DNA of 64,000 nucleotides from Hemibagrus wyckioides (GCF_019097595.1 NC_080710.1:9134780-9198779); one strand, 5' to 3'; counted from the first letter of the stretch, positions 43,716 to 59,259 are shown. A program made the numbers and translations. Notes: generated by a model from the sequence alone, not told the origin.

Positions 43716-44337
43716 ATAGTCATTGACAGTCAATGTAAGTCTTATTGGAACAAGTCTCAGGTGAATAATATCATTCCTATAGGCAGACAGCAAAACAATA
43801 AAAAATAAAAGTATGAATACACATAATTGCAACTAGTGTAAATATGCAAGTTAAATGTTTACTAATAGATTACACATCACTATACAACTGCAGGATGGGA
43901 CACACACATATTAAGTGATTTTAAGTGATGTTAAACATTACAAATACATTATCTCAAAACAATTCAAATATATTTTCTCAGCATATACACATTAGACAAT
44001 AACCAAGGGAAATTTTTGTTTTGAGGTAAAGACTTCTCTTTGACATCTTAGGAGACTTAATAGGGATTCTCACATGGTTGATTTAGTCATTAATTTAGGC
44101 ATTTCTCAAGTTTCTCGTAAAATTCCTTTGGAGAAATAAATTGGGACAAAAAAGGAGACATTAAGTCTCTTTCGAGTGCTAACTATTTAAAACAGAGGAA
44201 AACCTTTGACATCAGCAGGATTTGAACAATCTCCTAAACACAACACAAAGAATGTACACTTTGTATACAGCATACAATCATTGCCTAAATGAGAGAAGAG
44301 GCTTTGAGATTTGTAATGTGTATGAGTAAATATGTGA
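43716..44337. other. Flank downstream of E4
   Basis: Paralogous to 56325-57240 downstream of E6. No gene seen. Confidence 0.6.
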
Positions 44338-45908
44338 TTAAGTACAAGTCAGTGTTGGAGTCAGTATGTTGGAGTCAGTGTTACTTTCTTGTATTACCGT
44401 ACTTATTTCAAGTCCTGAAATTTCCTTGAAAAGGTTCACAAAAAATTCCACAAAATCTGAGTTTGTGATTGAGTTTGTATGTATGCGCAGAACCTGTCTG
44501 TGATAGCAAACAGTGGCCTTACAGAAGTTATTTAAAGCTAAGGTTTCTAGCTCCTTCAGAGCCAGACTGAAGATAAATTTGGTGAGTGGACACCCAGGCT
44601 TCAACAGTCTGAGTTCAGAAGAGTCTTCTTCTTCAGGGAGCAGGTAATCCAGAATGCTGAGCTCTGGTGTGAGGGCAGAAGAGATCTGTTTATTCTTCTT
44701 CACCTTAGGTTGTAGCACCTTAAGTTTTCTTTCAAGGAAAGACCACTTGATTTTCTGTGGGCCTGTCTTAAATGTCACAGTGAAAAATGTATTAAAACTT
44801 TTCGCAATCTTTCCCTTGAAAGAAGGGGAAATGGACTCACTGAGACGCTTTGTTAAAATCTGTGATAATATCATATACTTAACATCAAACGTGTAGGTGT
44901 CTGCTACATCTTTGTTCTTTATCATTGAATTGTATTCAGTCTTTAAGGTCTCAGACAGTTGACAACGACGCTTTTTATAGTATTTCACATTTTTCATATC
45001 AGTTGAGGAGTACTCTTCACAATCAGTCAAAGACTTAATGGCACGCAATATTTCTGCCCCACTAATCTTCCCTGGTCTTCTGTCAGGTGTGTATGTAAAA
45101 GGCTTAGACAACTTTGAGGCAACCTTTGGGATGTTTGTTTCAGTTCTGCACTGAACTGTGAGTTCTAGCACAAGAGGATAATGATCAGAAATATCCTGTA
45201 GTTTAGCTTCCTCATACGCTACATTAATATTATCCACCAGTCCCACTTTGTGCTCTGGCAGGAAAAACATGTCTATCCTGGAGTGACTGTCATTCTGACG
45301 TCGTGTAAAGCCATCTACAGCAGGGTGTTTGTATGACCAGGTGTCTCTGAGATTGAGAGATACAGTAAAATCTTCTAAAAAAGTTCTCAGTGGTGAATGG
45401 CTTGCTTGAGATTTTGAATGACTCCGATCAAAGCCGGGATGTAAAACTGTGTTGAAATCTCCTCCAACCACTAGCACACCCTCAGCTGTTTCCATCAAAT
45501 ACTCTTTCAGTCTACCCAAGACTTTTTTGTCTGCCTTGTGATTGTACACATTAACAAGAGTGAATAGTTCACCATACAGTTTACAGAATAGCACAATGTA
45601 ACCTCCACTATAATCCTCATCATGACAAATGTACTCAAATGGTACGCTGTCTCTTATCAGCATTGCGACTCCTTTGCTTTTTGAGCTGTACACAGTGAAG
45701 TAGGATCTCCAGCCTTCAACATCTTTCAGGATGTCATCTTCTGTCCCAACATGTGTCTCTTGTATAAAGCCAACATCAGCATGAAGGTTTCTAAAGCTGC
45801 TCAACAATTTTGAGAACTTTTGTGGTGACATTGAAGTTTTTTTAATACCATTTGTGTTCCAGGAGACAAAACAGAGGCTTGATTGTGTCATTATTAATGA
45901 CTGAACTC
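44338..45908 (-). CDS. E4: LINE-derived EEP endonuclease with inactivated RT-like C-terminus (main exon)
   Basis: Acceptor AG at 45910-45909; ATG at 45891; 517 residues, uninterrupted. The EEP domain carries WNTNG, QETH, GGDFN, SRID and SDHY. The RT-like part has AEILRAIKSL, ILTKRLS, a motif-A-like block ending KWSFLE with the catalytic aspartate absent, GCPL and YHRQ at the motif-C position. It is close to E1 but has a few in-frame insertions (for example TSMSPQ after the WN block) and a C-terminal extension of about 20 residues. In-frame indels without frameshift support a maintained protein. Function inferred as in E1. Confidence 0.75.
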
Positions 45909-45948
45909 CTGTAAAACAAAACACACATGCAATTATTACAAAACACAA

Positions 45949-46159
45949 TCTTTTTTTTTTTTTTTTTAAATAATTTAAATATTTCTGATGGTATGGTTTA
46001 GCAGTCTTATGAAACTCAAAATAAATACTACATTATAGAGATTACTGCTTGCAATGTCATTATTAATGATTAAACGTTTGTAAAAGTCAAATAAAATGCA
46101 CCATATAAAATGCAAATATATATAATTAGAATTATATATTATTATCTGTCTATTGTTTG
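45949..46159. other. E4 intron start with poly-T
   Basis: A run of T at about 45952-45967 and AT-rich sequence shared with E1 and E6. Confidence 0.5.
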
Positions 46160-47230
46160 CAGTGGCAAGCTATGCATTTCACACCTAGGCCTTCACTGGT
46201 GTCTGTCCTGAATTAATCCACCTCTATACCATCATTATGATGCCAACATGGGCGTCGCTAGGCCATTTTTGGTGGTAACATTTCTATTCAGCCCTCCTAA
46301 AATTCTACAATTCTCCATAAACTGTACACAAATTTGTGATCGCCTGTCCCCTTTAAATTTCACATGAAAATGGCGGCAGACTTATGCACTTTCAGCACAT
46401 CCTTCAATCCACAGACCGCGGCGTCACAGAGCGAGGATCAGAGGAGAAGTGTGTGTGTGTGTGTGTGTGTGATCAGGAAGACTCGTATTTGGCTTGTTCA
46501 GTACTTAAATGTTATACACATCTATGCAATACAGTGGAATGCTGCAAAAAGTTTTTACTATTATACCCTCATTGGGCGCAGAGCCCCCCTTAAATGAAAA
46601 TTCTAGAATCCCCCCTGGACGCCACGGTAATAGATACTAATCACCCGTTAAATAACAAAGTAAAAAAGAAATAAATCTACAGTATTTCACACCTCACAAG
46701 GAATAGTCCATTTTATTACGGTTACTTTTCTCAAAAAAGACATTCTTAATGAAGTATGCAGCAAACTGCAATCTCCGGAGGACGCAGCATTTGAAATGAG
46801 ATGCAGGGAATATAGAAACAATGTATATGTGTGGTTCACTGCCTCTGACTACTCCAATTATCCAGTCAAAGGACAGGAAATTGCTGATGTAATCGTATGC
46901 CTGCTAGATGGCCCCAGTGATGCCAACTCGAAATCTGATTGGTTAATCGAACAGTTTCATTGCCACTTATTTTAAGCTTCGGGCGCCTGCACTATTAATT
47001 CTGAAGGCCTTACGACCAGGCAACACATGATGTCAGTCACTAGCTGAAATATGATTGGATAAATATTCTTATCATAAATATACACTACTGGAAGCAGTGC
47101 AACCGAGAGAAAAGCTATGAAATGTAGAGAATAGACTATTGGGAATAATTTAATACACATTTATGGAAAAATATATTAAATATATTAAAATGCAAGTCTG
47201 TTTAGGCCAGCAGAGAAGGTCCCACCACTG
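46160..47230. mobile_element. hAT-like non-autonomous element
   Basis: Ends CAGTGGCAAGC at 46160 and the inverted CAGTGGTGGGAC ending at 47230, flanked by an exact 8-bp duplication ATTGTTTG (46152-46159 and 47231-47238). E1 (about 1790) and E6 (about 63780) have the site without the element. No transposase was found inside. A second repeat with GGGCGTCGCTAGG and a related inverted end is nested at about 46250-46622. Confidence 0.85.
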
Positions 47231-47275
47231 ATTGTTTGTTATGTTAAGCTAAAATTACTATATTATACAGATTAC

Positions 47276-47309
47276 CTTCTTGAAAATGTACGTTTGGCTC
47301 AGCAGTCAG
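47276..47309 (-). other. 34-nt exon-like block upstream of E4
   Basis: Same block as 1825-1858 and 63816-63849, with CACCAG before and GTAATC after on the minus strand. Confidence 0.4.
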
Positions 47310-48061
47310 CTGGTGGTACAAATGTAAGAAATTAAGAAATACATGCTAAGCAATTATGAAATAAGGTTTTAGGTAATTATTGTTTATAGTGGATATATTG
47401 TGCAAAACATAATCAGAACAAAACTATGATTTGATATAAAAATATAGAAGTAATGTTTACTTGAACTACTTGCATACTAAAGTGGGGTCATGGATTTTGA
47501 GCTTGATTTACATATGTGTTTGCAGACCTTTAAACTGATTACCTTTTAAACATTATAGATTACTTGTTTTCTGTCCTCTGTATTATAAAATGTGTTGAAA
47601 GATCAAGTGTATCAGCAAAGTTTTCCTCTTTGTGTTTTTCAGTCAGGTGTATGTTGTGCATACACAAACACATTACACAGATGAATCATCTTGGGTTTTG
47701 CCAGTTTATTTTTTAAAAAGGCTGATGTTGCTGCTTTTATTCATTGGTGTGCTGCTTGTGATTGGAACCATTAAAGATGTTAGTAACTATCATGCTATAA
47801 TGAAAAAGTTCAGATTATTTGTATTTTTATGGAGTTCATGTTTATGTAGTTCATATAAATTTAGCTTGAATAAACTGTACTTCTGAAAGATGATAGTTGC
47901 TAGTTTAATGTATTTACATTTGTAAAAGAATAATCCTTGATACTGTAAAAAAAAAAAAAAAAAAAAAAAACATACTTAAAGTATGCTTAGACAAATTGAC
48001 TACGAATTTGAACACACTTTTCTTAAATGTTACACTCAGTGTAATGCCAGGGGATTCTTAC
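47310..48061. other. Unit-upstream non-coding DNA
   Basis: AT-rich; poly-A run at about 47948-47970. No gene seen. Confidence 0.45.
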
Positions 48062-48156
48062 CTTAAAGACCAGACAGGGTATAAACCTCAAAAAATGTAG
48101 AGAGGCACCAGTGTTTGTTTTTGATGACCCTTGATCTCCGTTCTTAATTCAGACAA
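48062..48156 (-). other. Exon-like block upstream of E4
   Basis: Minus strand: acceptor TTACTTAACAG, 95 nt, then GTCTTTAAG followed by GTAAGA. Homologous to 11103-11216. Confidence 0.45.
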
Positions 48157-48653
48157 CTGTTAAGTAAAAGGTTTCATTGTAAGTGATTTTCTTAAACAAT
48201 TAGAATTTTCCCCTGACTCTCCTAAACTCAATGATTAGCAAATGGCCCCGCTGATCTTTAATATTAGGTCCTTTATAATAACTAAATCTACTACAACAAA
48301 CCAACACAAATGATATTATCTTGGTTGTAGTTAAAAATTAAAAGAGGATAATTGATTGTCATTAAAAAATAATAATAATAAGCCATAAAATACTAACACA
48401 AATTTGAACACATGTAATGTGCACTGCAGATGGATGCAAATGTAATTAAAATGACATAATTTAAAACTAAAATCAGTATCTGAGAAATACTTGTGTATAA
48501 CAAAAATACATATGAACATACTCATATATTCACTTAAACTGTCCTCATTGCATGTGTTGTTATGTCTTAGACTTCTGCTTTTAGGTAAACAATATATTAT
48601 AAAATTAATATATAATATTGTCTTGTTTGAAAATATGGTGTATAAAAACGTAC
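48157..48653. other. Non-coding, nothing recognised
   Basis: AT-rich spacer between two exon-like blocks. Confidence 0.4.
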
Positions 48654-48715
48654 CCTATGCCCTCAGCTGGTTGCAGGAATGTCAGATGAAGAATCCAGTT
48701 AGTTCTATGATTTAC
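48654..48715 (-). other. Exon-1-like block of unit E4
   Basis: Homologous to 26352-26420. The donor reads GTACGT in place of GTAAGT and the leader ATG is lost. The upstream octamer is also changed at about 48922-48929. Confidence 0.4.
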
Positions 48716-48959
48716 AGGACCTTGTCAACTTTACAGGAAAAAAAATATAAAAAAAACAAGTCACAAATACTGAAAATATCTGGTTTCCAAAGTTTACAGC
48801 AAAAGGTGCTTATTATGGCATAAAAGAGATTTTTGCTGCTACTTACAATGTAAGAGAAAGGAAAGTGAAAAACATAAAGCAGATGGATGCAAATGTATAC
48901 ATTTGTGCATACATTTGAATGAGCACATCTGTATTTCCATATCATTTAACCCTATTAGG

Positions 48960-50609
48960 ACCTAAATCTAAGCATGCTCAGATTCAGATAATTACTCCAT
49001 AATTCATCGGCAATTCCTAATAGCACCTCCCCACAGTAACACTGCATAGTAGACTCGTGCACAACAACTCATGTAAGCTAAACATTTTTTTCCAGGTTTA
49101 GCTAACATATGATAACATATTTTCTTGCTGTTATTTCCCAACACAGTTTTTAGGCTGATTGTATAATAAGTCTGTGACCTATTGAACCATTATTAATGTA
49201 TTAATTAATAGAGACTTAAAAGAAATGTTGTATGTCCCTCTGGAAAAGGGAGTGTGCCAAATGGCAGAAATGTAAATTTAAGGGTTTTAAGACTTTCTTG
49301 TACTTTCAGATCTTACATTGACATCCATATTTCCCCATTTCGATCATTGAAAATTGTGAGTAGAAGCATTTGGTATCTTTTTTATAGCCTTTCACTGCTT
49401 TCAGTTAGCTTCATGTTTAGACCCTTAGTCAGCTGTTTAGAGGAGCACTTGGTAACAACTGTGTAATAAGTATTGAGACTTTAAAACAGAGGTGTGTCTG
49501 TAGAACCCTGGTGTGTATAGGTGGGAAGGAGGACTCGGGAGTAAGGTGACCAGTTCAACCCACCGCCTCTTTGTTCCACTTTTAATTAAATGTGCAAATA
49601 ATTACAAAACAGTGAAAAATGTAGCATTACAGTGTCTTTTTTATGTGTAAAAATTGTCAAAACACTTTTTATGCTGTAAACAAAATAAAACAAAAAGTTT
49701 ACTTGATCTAGGTTCTTTGTTCATACAACTCTTAAGTTACATTTCCAGTGCAAGTAATTTTCTTTAACTGGTTTTACAAACTATATTAAGCTAATGGACC
49801 CACTGATCTTTTACATGTAATTTAGGATAAATTAGCATTTAGGATAACACACCAAAGCAAATCATTTTGGTTGTAGTTACAAATTAAGAGGATGAATTAT
49901 GGCAATTAAAAATATCCAAAATATTAAAAATATCCAAAATAATGAAAATAATCCAAAAAAACAATAACACAAATTTGAACAGAGTCAGTTTTCATAATTT
50001 ATAATTCATAAAACACTGTAAAACTAAAACAAACCGGTATTTGAGAAATACTTAAAAAAAAAATACATGCTTATCTACAGGACCTAATTCTGCTGCCATA
50101 CTGAGCAACAGTTGTGGACAGTGCAGGGGTTTATAGAACATATAGAAAGCTAATGAGGAAACCCAGCTAGCTCAGTTCCATAGGAGATTCATAGGAGCTA
50201 AATTAATAGAAATTATTTTTTAAAAAATCACTGGTTTTATCTCAAACAGAAGAAAAATTACAGTGGTATGACAATTTTGACAGCATTTTTACCTCCTGAA
50301 TGTCAAGTGACACTCAAAACACAAACCAATTATGAACTTTACAAATTATTTAAAAAAAGAAGAAACTGGCATCAGTGCTTATCATTCTGCAAACCTGCTT
50401 GCACAAAGGTGACATATGGAATTGAATATTCAGTCCATAGTTTAGAAGTAATTCTTCAATATGGAAACAAATCTTTGATTATGAGCCTCTTCCTGAGCTG
50501 ACCCCTAAACTGGTCCTAGGTGTGGACTCAATTATTCATCGTGTGTGAACACACCCTTAGTGTACAGTGGAATGTGTAATCTATTTTTGTTTTTCACTAT
50601 AAGCCTTAC
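48960..50609. other. Non-coding, nothing recognised
   Basis: AT-rich; no gene. About 50200-50600 resembles 3400-3570 in the E1 upstream region. Confidence 0.45.
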
Positions 50610-50688
50610 CAGGCAAACAACTTAAGAGCCAAATTAGGATCAAAGAATGCAGTAACGGGTGTTTTGTAGCTGGTTGACTACTTGGCCA
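50610..50688 (-). other. Exon-like block without a following ORF
   Basis: Homologous to 3574-3684. No E-family main exon follows it before 48.7 kb, so it marks a unit that lost its ORF or was fused by rearrangement. Confidence 0.4.
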
Positions 50689-52928
<2,240 letters not shown>

Positions 52929-53595
52929 CTGTAAATAAAATACACAATTAAAATCACAGTAATTTTATAATATTACTCTCTATAGTATATTATTTATTTT
53001 TTTAGGATAAAACAGCACCTATTTTAATTATTTCACACCAGGTCGTAAATTTATGAAGGATTTGTTTTAGATCTCTATTCATCATGTTCTCAATACAGTT
53101 TTCAACAAATATTCACTAAAAATTAAAAAAATATATATAAGTAAATAAGGATATAAGTGAGGTATATATTAGTAAAGATACATGTAAACCTGACTAAATG
53201 ATATTTTATTTATAGTGTTCTATACTATACTATACTAAAGAAATAACTATGTAAGAAGTGAAGATACTTTACACAAGTTAATCACATCTGTCAGCTGACA
53301 GTTGGGAAACTGTTCTCTTATTGAAAACTGTATGAAAATTATATAGAGTGAAAATTATTAAAAGTTGATTTTCATTGTTTTTACTGTATAGAATTCCAGG
53401 AAAGGAAAATGAGATTGCTGCTACTTTATGCTTGATTGCATAAGCACTAGTTTAATATACAAAACATACATTTGTTGACAATTTGTATAGATTTATGGCT
53501 TTCCATACTGTAAAGAAAGAAACAACTTCAACAACTTCCTAATAATTTTATTACATCAGTGTGCAGTACAATGTGTAATGTCATGACAGTGTTAC
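52929..53595 (-). other. E5 intron
   Basis: Near-identical to 10418-11102, with a shorter (ACTAT)n tract. Confidence 0.65.
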
Positions 53596-53709
53596 CTGAA
53601 AGACCAGTAAAGCAGCTTGAGAGACCACAATGGATCAAAGAATACAGAGAGACACCAGGGTTTACTTTTGATGCTCTTTGTTCACTTGATCTCTGTTATC
53701 TTGTCAGGA
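53596..53709 (-). other. Exon-like block upstream of E5
   Basis: Same 114 nt as 11103-11216 with the same acceptor and donor. Confidence 0.5.
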
Positions 53710-54418
53710 CTGTTAAGTGAAAGTTTTCAATTTGATTTCAATGTGATTTTTTTTTACAATTGTAATATTCTCCTTAACTCCTAAGTCACTTATATTAAAT
53801 CAATTGAGAAAAGTCTACTGCAACCAACAAAAGCAAATGACACTGTATTGGTTTTATCCTATCCATCCTATTGTCATTAAGTGACAATTATTTAAGGACT
53901 ACTTAAAAATGTAAGAAAAAAAGAAATTGCAACTTAACATAATTTTTCACACAAGGGATTTCATTACAAATTCAGAGAAAAGCTTCATATGAATTTCAGA
54001 GTTTCTTAGTATTTAGTATGTCCTTGTTTTTGCTATAATCACAATATGCACTTGAATGGACACAAATTTCTTCTATTTCAGTAAAAGAGTTATTATACAA
54101 TTTCCTTTATTGGGAACTTTATCATTTTCATAATTACACCTTCATTAAAATGTAAGCTTTGCAATTTCTCCTGACCTAGATGGGGATATAATGTTATCTG
54201 CATCGCACTCTGAGGGGCTCGATGTAGGCAACAATGAGTGAACAGCATTCGAATTGCCATCGCATTTTGTGGTGCTCTAAAAGCTCCTGGAGGTGATCAC
54301 ACATGCTGCTGCTAAGCTTAGCTTAATTTGGCATAATTAAAAGTTAGTGTTGTCCACAATGAGCTTGATAATCACTGACTAACTTCACACCGCCTTTCAC
54401 CTCCATGCCGGCATCTCC
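53710..54418. other. Unit-upstream non-coding DNA
   Basis: Homology to E2 upstream ends near 53850; from about 53890 to 54150 it resembles 3930-4210 instead. Confidence 0.5.
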
Positions 54419-54422
54419 AATT

Positions 54423-54489
<67 letters not shown>

Positions 54490-54490
54490 C
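54419..54490. repeat. (TTTA)n microsatellite
   Basis: About 17 ATTT units. Confidence 0.95.
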
Positions 54491-54529
54491 ATACCTTCAT
54501 ACTGAGGTGTTGAGGTTGTGGAATAATCC

Positions 54530-56040
54530 TTATTCTGCCTGACTGTTCTCCTCAGCCACTGCTGACTATTCAGCCATGGTGGACTTTGATGAACAAGGGT
54601 ATGCGGCGATGCCTAGGGTTGAAGAGATGGCTGCAGGCTATCTCTCCCCTTCACTGGGTACATGAAGAAAGTCTGCATTCCTACTGAGGCCCTGGCAGGC
54701 CACATCAGCCTTATAGGGAAGGTCTACCATCCTGCAGGTTAAGCCGTTGTGGTGCTGCACACAATATGGCAGTTTTGCAGTTGTACCAAGCTGACCTGCT
54801 AAAGGAGCTCATCTTCCGGAAGGGGCTCATCAATGAGGTCTGAACTCTTCCAGACCACAGATTTAGCCCTCTGTGCCACTAAGCAGATGGCCCATGCCAT
54901 CGGCCATTTCAAGCCTGCATTTAGTTCCCACAGAGAGGCAATCTGACAGAGATAAAAGAAAAGGGACAAACCTTTCTTTTTGACTTCCAGGTGTCTCCTA
55001 AGAGCTTGTTCTTCGTTTGCCGCAGTGAGGAGCTAGGGCTAGGCCAGTACCCACCAGTCCCAGCCTTGACTGCTGAGTCAGGAAAAGAAGGCTAGTGCTG
55101 CAGCCTGACCCACCCCATGTAAAATCTGGGTGGCTGGCCAGTGTTTAGGGGCAGATCCCCCAGGCGAGAGACAACCATCTCCGCCATGTGGAAGGAAGGC
55201 CAGGAAGGAATCCTAATTTTCATTGCTGCCTACCCCGCCACCTCCGGTGCTTCGGGGTTCAGCCACGACTACCCATCCTCCTGCTCCTTATGTGTTGCCA
55301 CCTCCTGGGTTAGCTGCTGCCAGCTTGGGCTACACCCAATTTTAGACCTGTTTGCTTTGAATTGTATGCTGAAACATACAAGTCCAGGATGTTAACGCTC
55401 AAGGTCACTGTGTTGCAGATCAGCTCTGAGGACTGATTTGCGATGACAATCCTGCCACATGCTTTGTACCCTTCTTATATATTCTCACCTTGGGTCCCAC
55501 TCTTAAAGTGTGTCGTGGAGAGTGGCAGCCAGGCATTGAGATGCCGTGCTTGCCCACAAGATCCCTATGTTTCTAGTGCTGAATCACTTTCTCCTGAAAC
55601 TCAGGAGCTACCTTTGGAGGTCCCCTTATTCAGTCATTAGATCGGTCTGTGTTTGCACCCCCTATTTAGGTTGGCACACCAGATCTGGCCCTAGGTAGAG
55701 ACAAGATTTCTCTCGCTGAGAGCTTATTGCACTCCTAAGGGGGACCAGTTCCTAGACTCTGTTCTCCCAAATGAGGTTGTGGAGACTATTTTCAACTTTC
55801 ACCTCTGGTGTAATCGGCTTCGTCAGGATCTAGTTCACTGCCCTATTAGTACAGTGCTAGAGTTCCTGCAGACATGCCTCTTTGAGGGCCTATCACCCTC
55901 TACATTGAGGTATATGTGGCAGCCATTGCTGCGAGTCATGTGCCTGTTGTCTGGTCTCTCACCTCCTGCACGGTGCTAGGTGGCTGAGGCTTTCCACTAC
56001 GTGGTCCTGGAGGGGCTTCTCCAAGCCCCCTTTGAGCCAA
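54530..56040 (+). pseudogene. DIRS-like retrotransposon fossil
   Basis: 54755-54840 reads LYQADLLKEL in a gag-like region. 55830-55935 reads CPISTVLEFLQTCLFEGLSPSTLR, matching the start of the tyrosine recombinase of fish DIRS elements. Between them are decayed Gly/Pro/Ser-rich frames. No RT motif was seen, so internal parts are missing. The assignment rests on two short blocks. Confidence 0.55.
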
Positions 56041-57177
56041 TGGTGTCAGCTTCTGATTAGTTCCTGACCCTGTACACAGCTCTGCTATAAGTTGGTCTTC
56101 TGCTTTCTGCCCCATGAGTTGTGTTTCTGCCCCAGTTGATCTGCCCCAGTTACTTTTAATATTAGTACATGAAACACACTTCAAAGACTACCTCTGACTA
56201 GATATGAGAGTGTAGGTTTAGATAAAATATAAACCTCTAACAAGTATATTGTAAAGCCAAGGCTTTCCTCTGAGTTAATTATATACCTATTTCTTAATGA
56301 GGCTAAAACATCTCTTGACTTACAGTCAACGTAAGACTCATTGGAACACTGGCATAATTATTCTTCTTCACTAGAAGAGTTCAAAATGATCTTATAGAAT
56401 CAGATATCAAACAGATAGCAAACATGCATAATCCTACTGCCTCTATTTCTGTTGTTGGTTGTAAATGAGCAGAAGAAATAAGTTAATATAGCCTATTTTA
56501 TTACCTAAAATTTCTTGTTTCTTTTTGTTTGTCCATTTAGTTCTGTTTAGATTTTTATGGTCAGGTGTTTCTTACTTTAATAAACAGAAGAGATTTAGAA
56601 GAGCAAGTGTTATCATCACCAAGTAGATGTAGCTTAAACATTTCCTTGCAGAAACTCATCTTTCTCTTGTAGTGATGTAGTGACGGGGAGACAGGAAATA
56701 TGGGTGGTGTTAGTCAAGTGGTTATTTTTAGCACTATTCTGCACACTCTGGGGTTAAAGTAATACAATTTCCCTGAGTGGATCAATAAAGTATTCTGATT
56801 CTGACTGTTATTGTTTCAGGAGTGGAGAAGTTGTTTATTGTATACTCTTTAATTTACATCATGTAACAACAAAAAATTATAGTATGAATACATATAATTG
56901 CAGGTAGTATAAATATGTAAGGTAAATGTTAACTAAATATAAAGAGCCTTCACTGTAATTTAAATCCATTATAAAGTGTTGTTTAACATTACAAATACAT
57001 TTTCTAAAACTATTTAAATATGTTATCTCAGCATATATACATTAGACAATAACCAAGACAAATTTTTGTTTTGAGGTAAAGACATCTCTTTGACGTCTTA
57101 AGAGACTTTCAGGATTTGAACACTAAACACAACACAGTGTACACTTTGTATACAGCATACAATCATAGCCTAAATGA
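56041..57177. other. Duplicated flank downstream of E6
   Basis: 56250-56345 is the uninterrupted form of the flank split by the retrovirus. 56740-56812 ends AATAAAGTATTCTGATTCTG, a common fish SINE or LINE tail. No gene seen. Confidence 0.5.
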
Positions 57178-58417
57178 GAGAAGAAACTTTGAGATTTGTA
57201 ATGAGTATGAGTAAATATGTAATGAGTCAATGTTACTTATTTTATATTACCATACTTATTTTAAGTCCTGAAATTTCCTTAAAAGTGTTCACGAAAACAT
57301 CCACAAAATCTGAGTTTGTGATTGAGTTTGTATGTATGTGCAGAACCTGTCTGTGATAGCAAACAGTGACCTTACAGAAGTTATTTAAAGCTAAGGTTTC
57401 TAGTTCATTCAGAGCCAGGCTGAAGATAAATTTGGTGAGTGGACACCCAGGCTTCAACAATCCGAGTTCAGAAGAGTCTTCTTCTTCAGGGAGCAGGTAA
57501 TCCAGAATGCTGAGCTCTGGTGTGAGGGCAAAAGAGATCTGGTCTGGCTTCTTCACCTCAAGTTGTAGCATTTTAAGTTTACTCTCAAGGAAAGACCACT
57601 TGATTTTTTGTGGGCCTCTCTCAAATGTCACAGTGAAAAATGGATAAAGATTTCTCACTATCTTTCTCTTAAAAAAGGGGGAGATGGACTCACTGAGACG
57701 CTTTGCTAAAATCTGTGATAATATTAAATCCTTAACATCAAAGGTGTGTCCTACATCTTTCTTCTTTATCACTGAATTGTATTCAGTCTTTAAGGTCTCA
57801 GACAGTTGACAGCGATGCTTTTTATAGTATTTCACATCTTTCATATCAAGTGAGTATTCTTCAAAGTCAGTCAAAGATTTAATGGCACTCAGAATTTCTG
57901 CCCCACTAATCTTCCCTGGTCTTCTGTCAGGTGTGTATGTAAAAGGCTTAGACAACTTTGAGGCAACCTTTGGGATGTTTGTTTCAGTTCTGCACTGAAC
58001 TGTGAGTTCTAGCACAAGAGGATAATGATCAGAAATATCCTGTAGTTCAGCTTCCTCATATGCTACATTAATATTAGCCACCAGTCCCATTTTGTGCTCT
58101 GGCAGGAAAAACATGTCTATCCTGGAGTGACTGTCATTCTGACGTCATGTAAAGCCATCTACAGCAGGGTGTTTGTATGACCAGGTGTCTCTGAGATTGA
58201 GGGAAACAGTAAAATCTTCTAAAAAAGCTCTCAGTGTTGAAAGCCTTTCTTGAGACTTTGAATGTCTCCAATCAAAGCTGGGATGTAAAACTGTGTTGAA
58301 GTCTCCTCCAACCACTAGCAGACCCTCAGCTTTTTCCATCAAATACTCTTTCAGTCTACCCAAGACATTTTTGTCTGCCTTATGATTGTACACATTAACC
58401 AGTGTGTATTGTTCACC

Positions 58418-58787
58418 TGTCACTAGGCAGCCTGGGCCTGAACACCAGAGGGAGCCATCGTCCGAATATTAACCATCTCTGCCCACTTCCGGTACAGAGA
58501 TGTATTTAAGCAGCTCGCCACCTTCACTCAGTTGCGAAGCATTGTTTCCATTTAGCGTTACTTGCCAAGCCTTGATTCAGTTCCTGTTTAGCTACTTCGT
58601 GTATGACCTTGCCTGTTTATTCTCTTTGCTACGAGTTTCGGATTTGCGTTTTTGACTAGTTTGCTGAGTGTTAGTTTTCTGGTACTTGACCCTTGCTTAC
58701 GTTTCCTTGACTACGATTACCTGTCTTCTGTTCTTCAGTAAATCTGCTGATGGATTCTAATACACCGGTGCCTGACGAGTCCTTACA
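58418..58787 (+). repeat. Gypsy 5' LTR
   Basis: TGTCACTAGGCAG ... CCTTACA. Contains the start codon of gag at 58750. Confidence 0.95.
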
Positions 58788-59136
58788 GAATGCTTCGCCA
58801 GAGATGAATCCAGCGGATATGCAAGCGGCGTTATGGCGACAGCGAGTCCTCATCCTAGCGTATCAAGAGGAAGTTGACTCCCTGAAAGCCGCGAATCAGC
58901 AACTCTAGCAACAGCCACGAGACCAAGCAGCTGCCGCTACGCCGGCACTCTATGTGCGCAGCGAACTTCCCCGTTTCGCCCGGCCGGAAAAGTTCGACGG
59001 ATCCGCCGATCGCTGCCGGGGATTTCTACGTCAATGCGACAACTACTTTGCTCATCAACCAGAGGCGTACGGCGACGAGAGAACCAGGTGCGCGTTTATT
59101 TTATCCCTGCTTACCGGTAGAGGTTTGGGACTCTGA
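58750..59136 (+). pseudogene. gag: Gypsy gag fragment
   Basis: ATG at 58750 inside the LTR: MDSNTPVPDESLQ. A stop (TAG) at about 58906 interrupts QQL. The frame continues in 58954-59136 with [21 protein letters not shown] and the LSLLTGRGL block, then is lost. Further gag pieces appear in other frames up to about 59265. The nucleocapsid part is absent. Confidence 0.8.
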
Positions 59137-59259
59137 TCCTCAAAGCGTCCGCGGATTATTTCGCGAACTTAATCAAGGAGGTATTCGAATACCCGGCTGG
59201 AGGCAAGGATGTTTCCTTACAGCTGCTGGAGTTGCGCCAGGGAGTGGATACGATCTGCG

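Noticed and set aside
55936..56184. Minus-strand ORF next to the DIRS fossil
   Set aside because: No similarity seen and it overlaps the decayed recombinase end.
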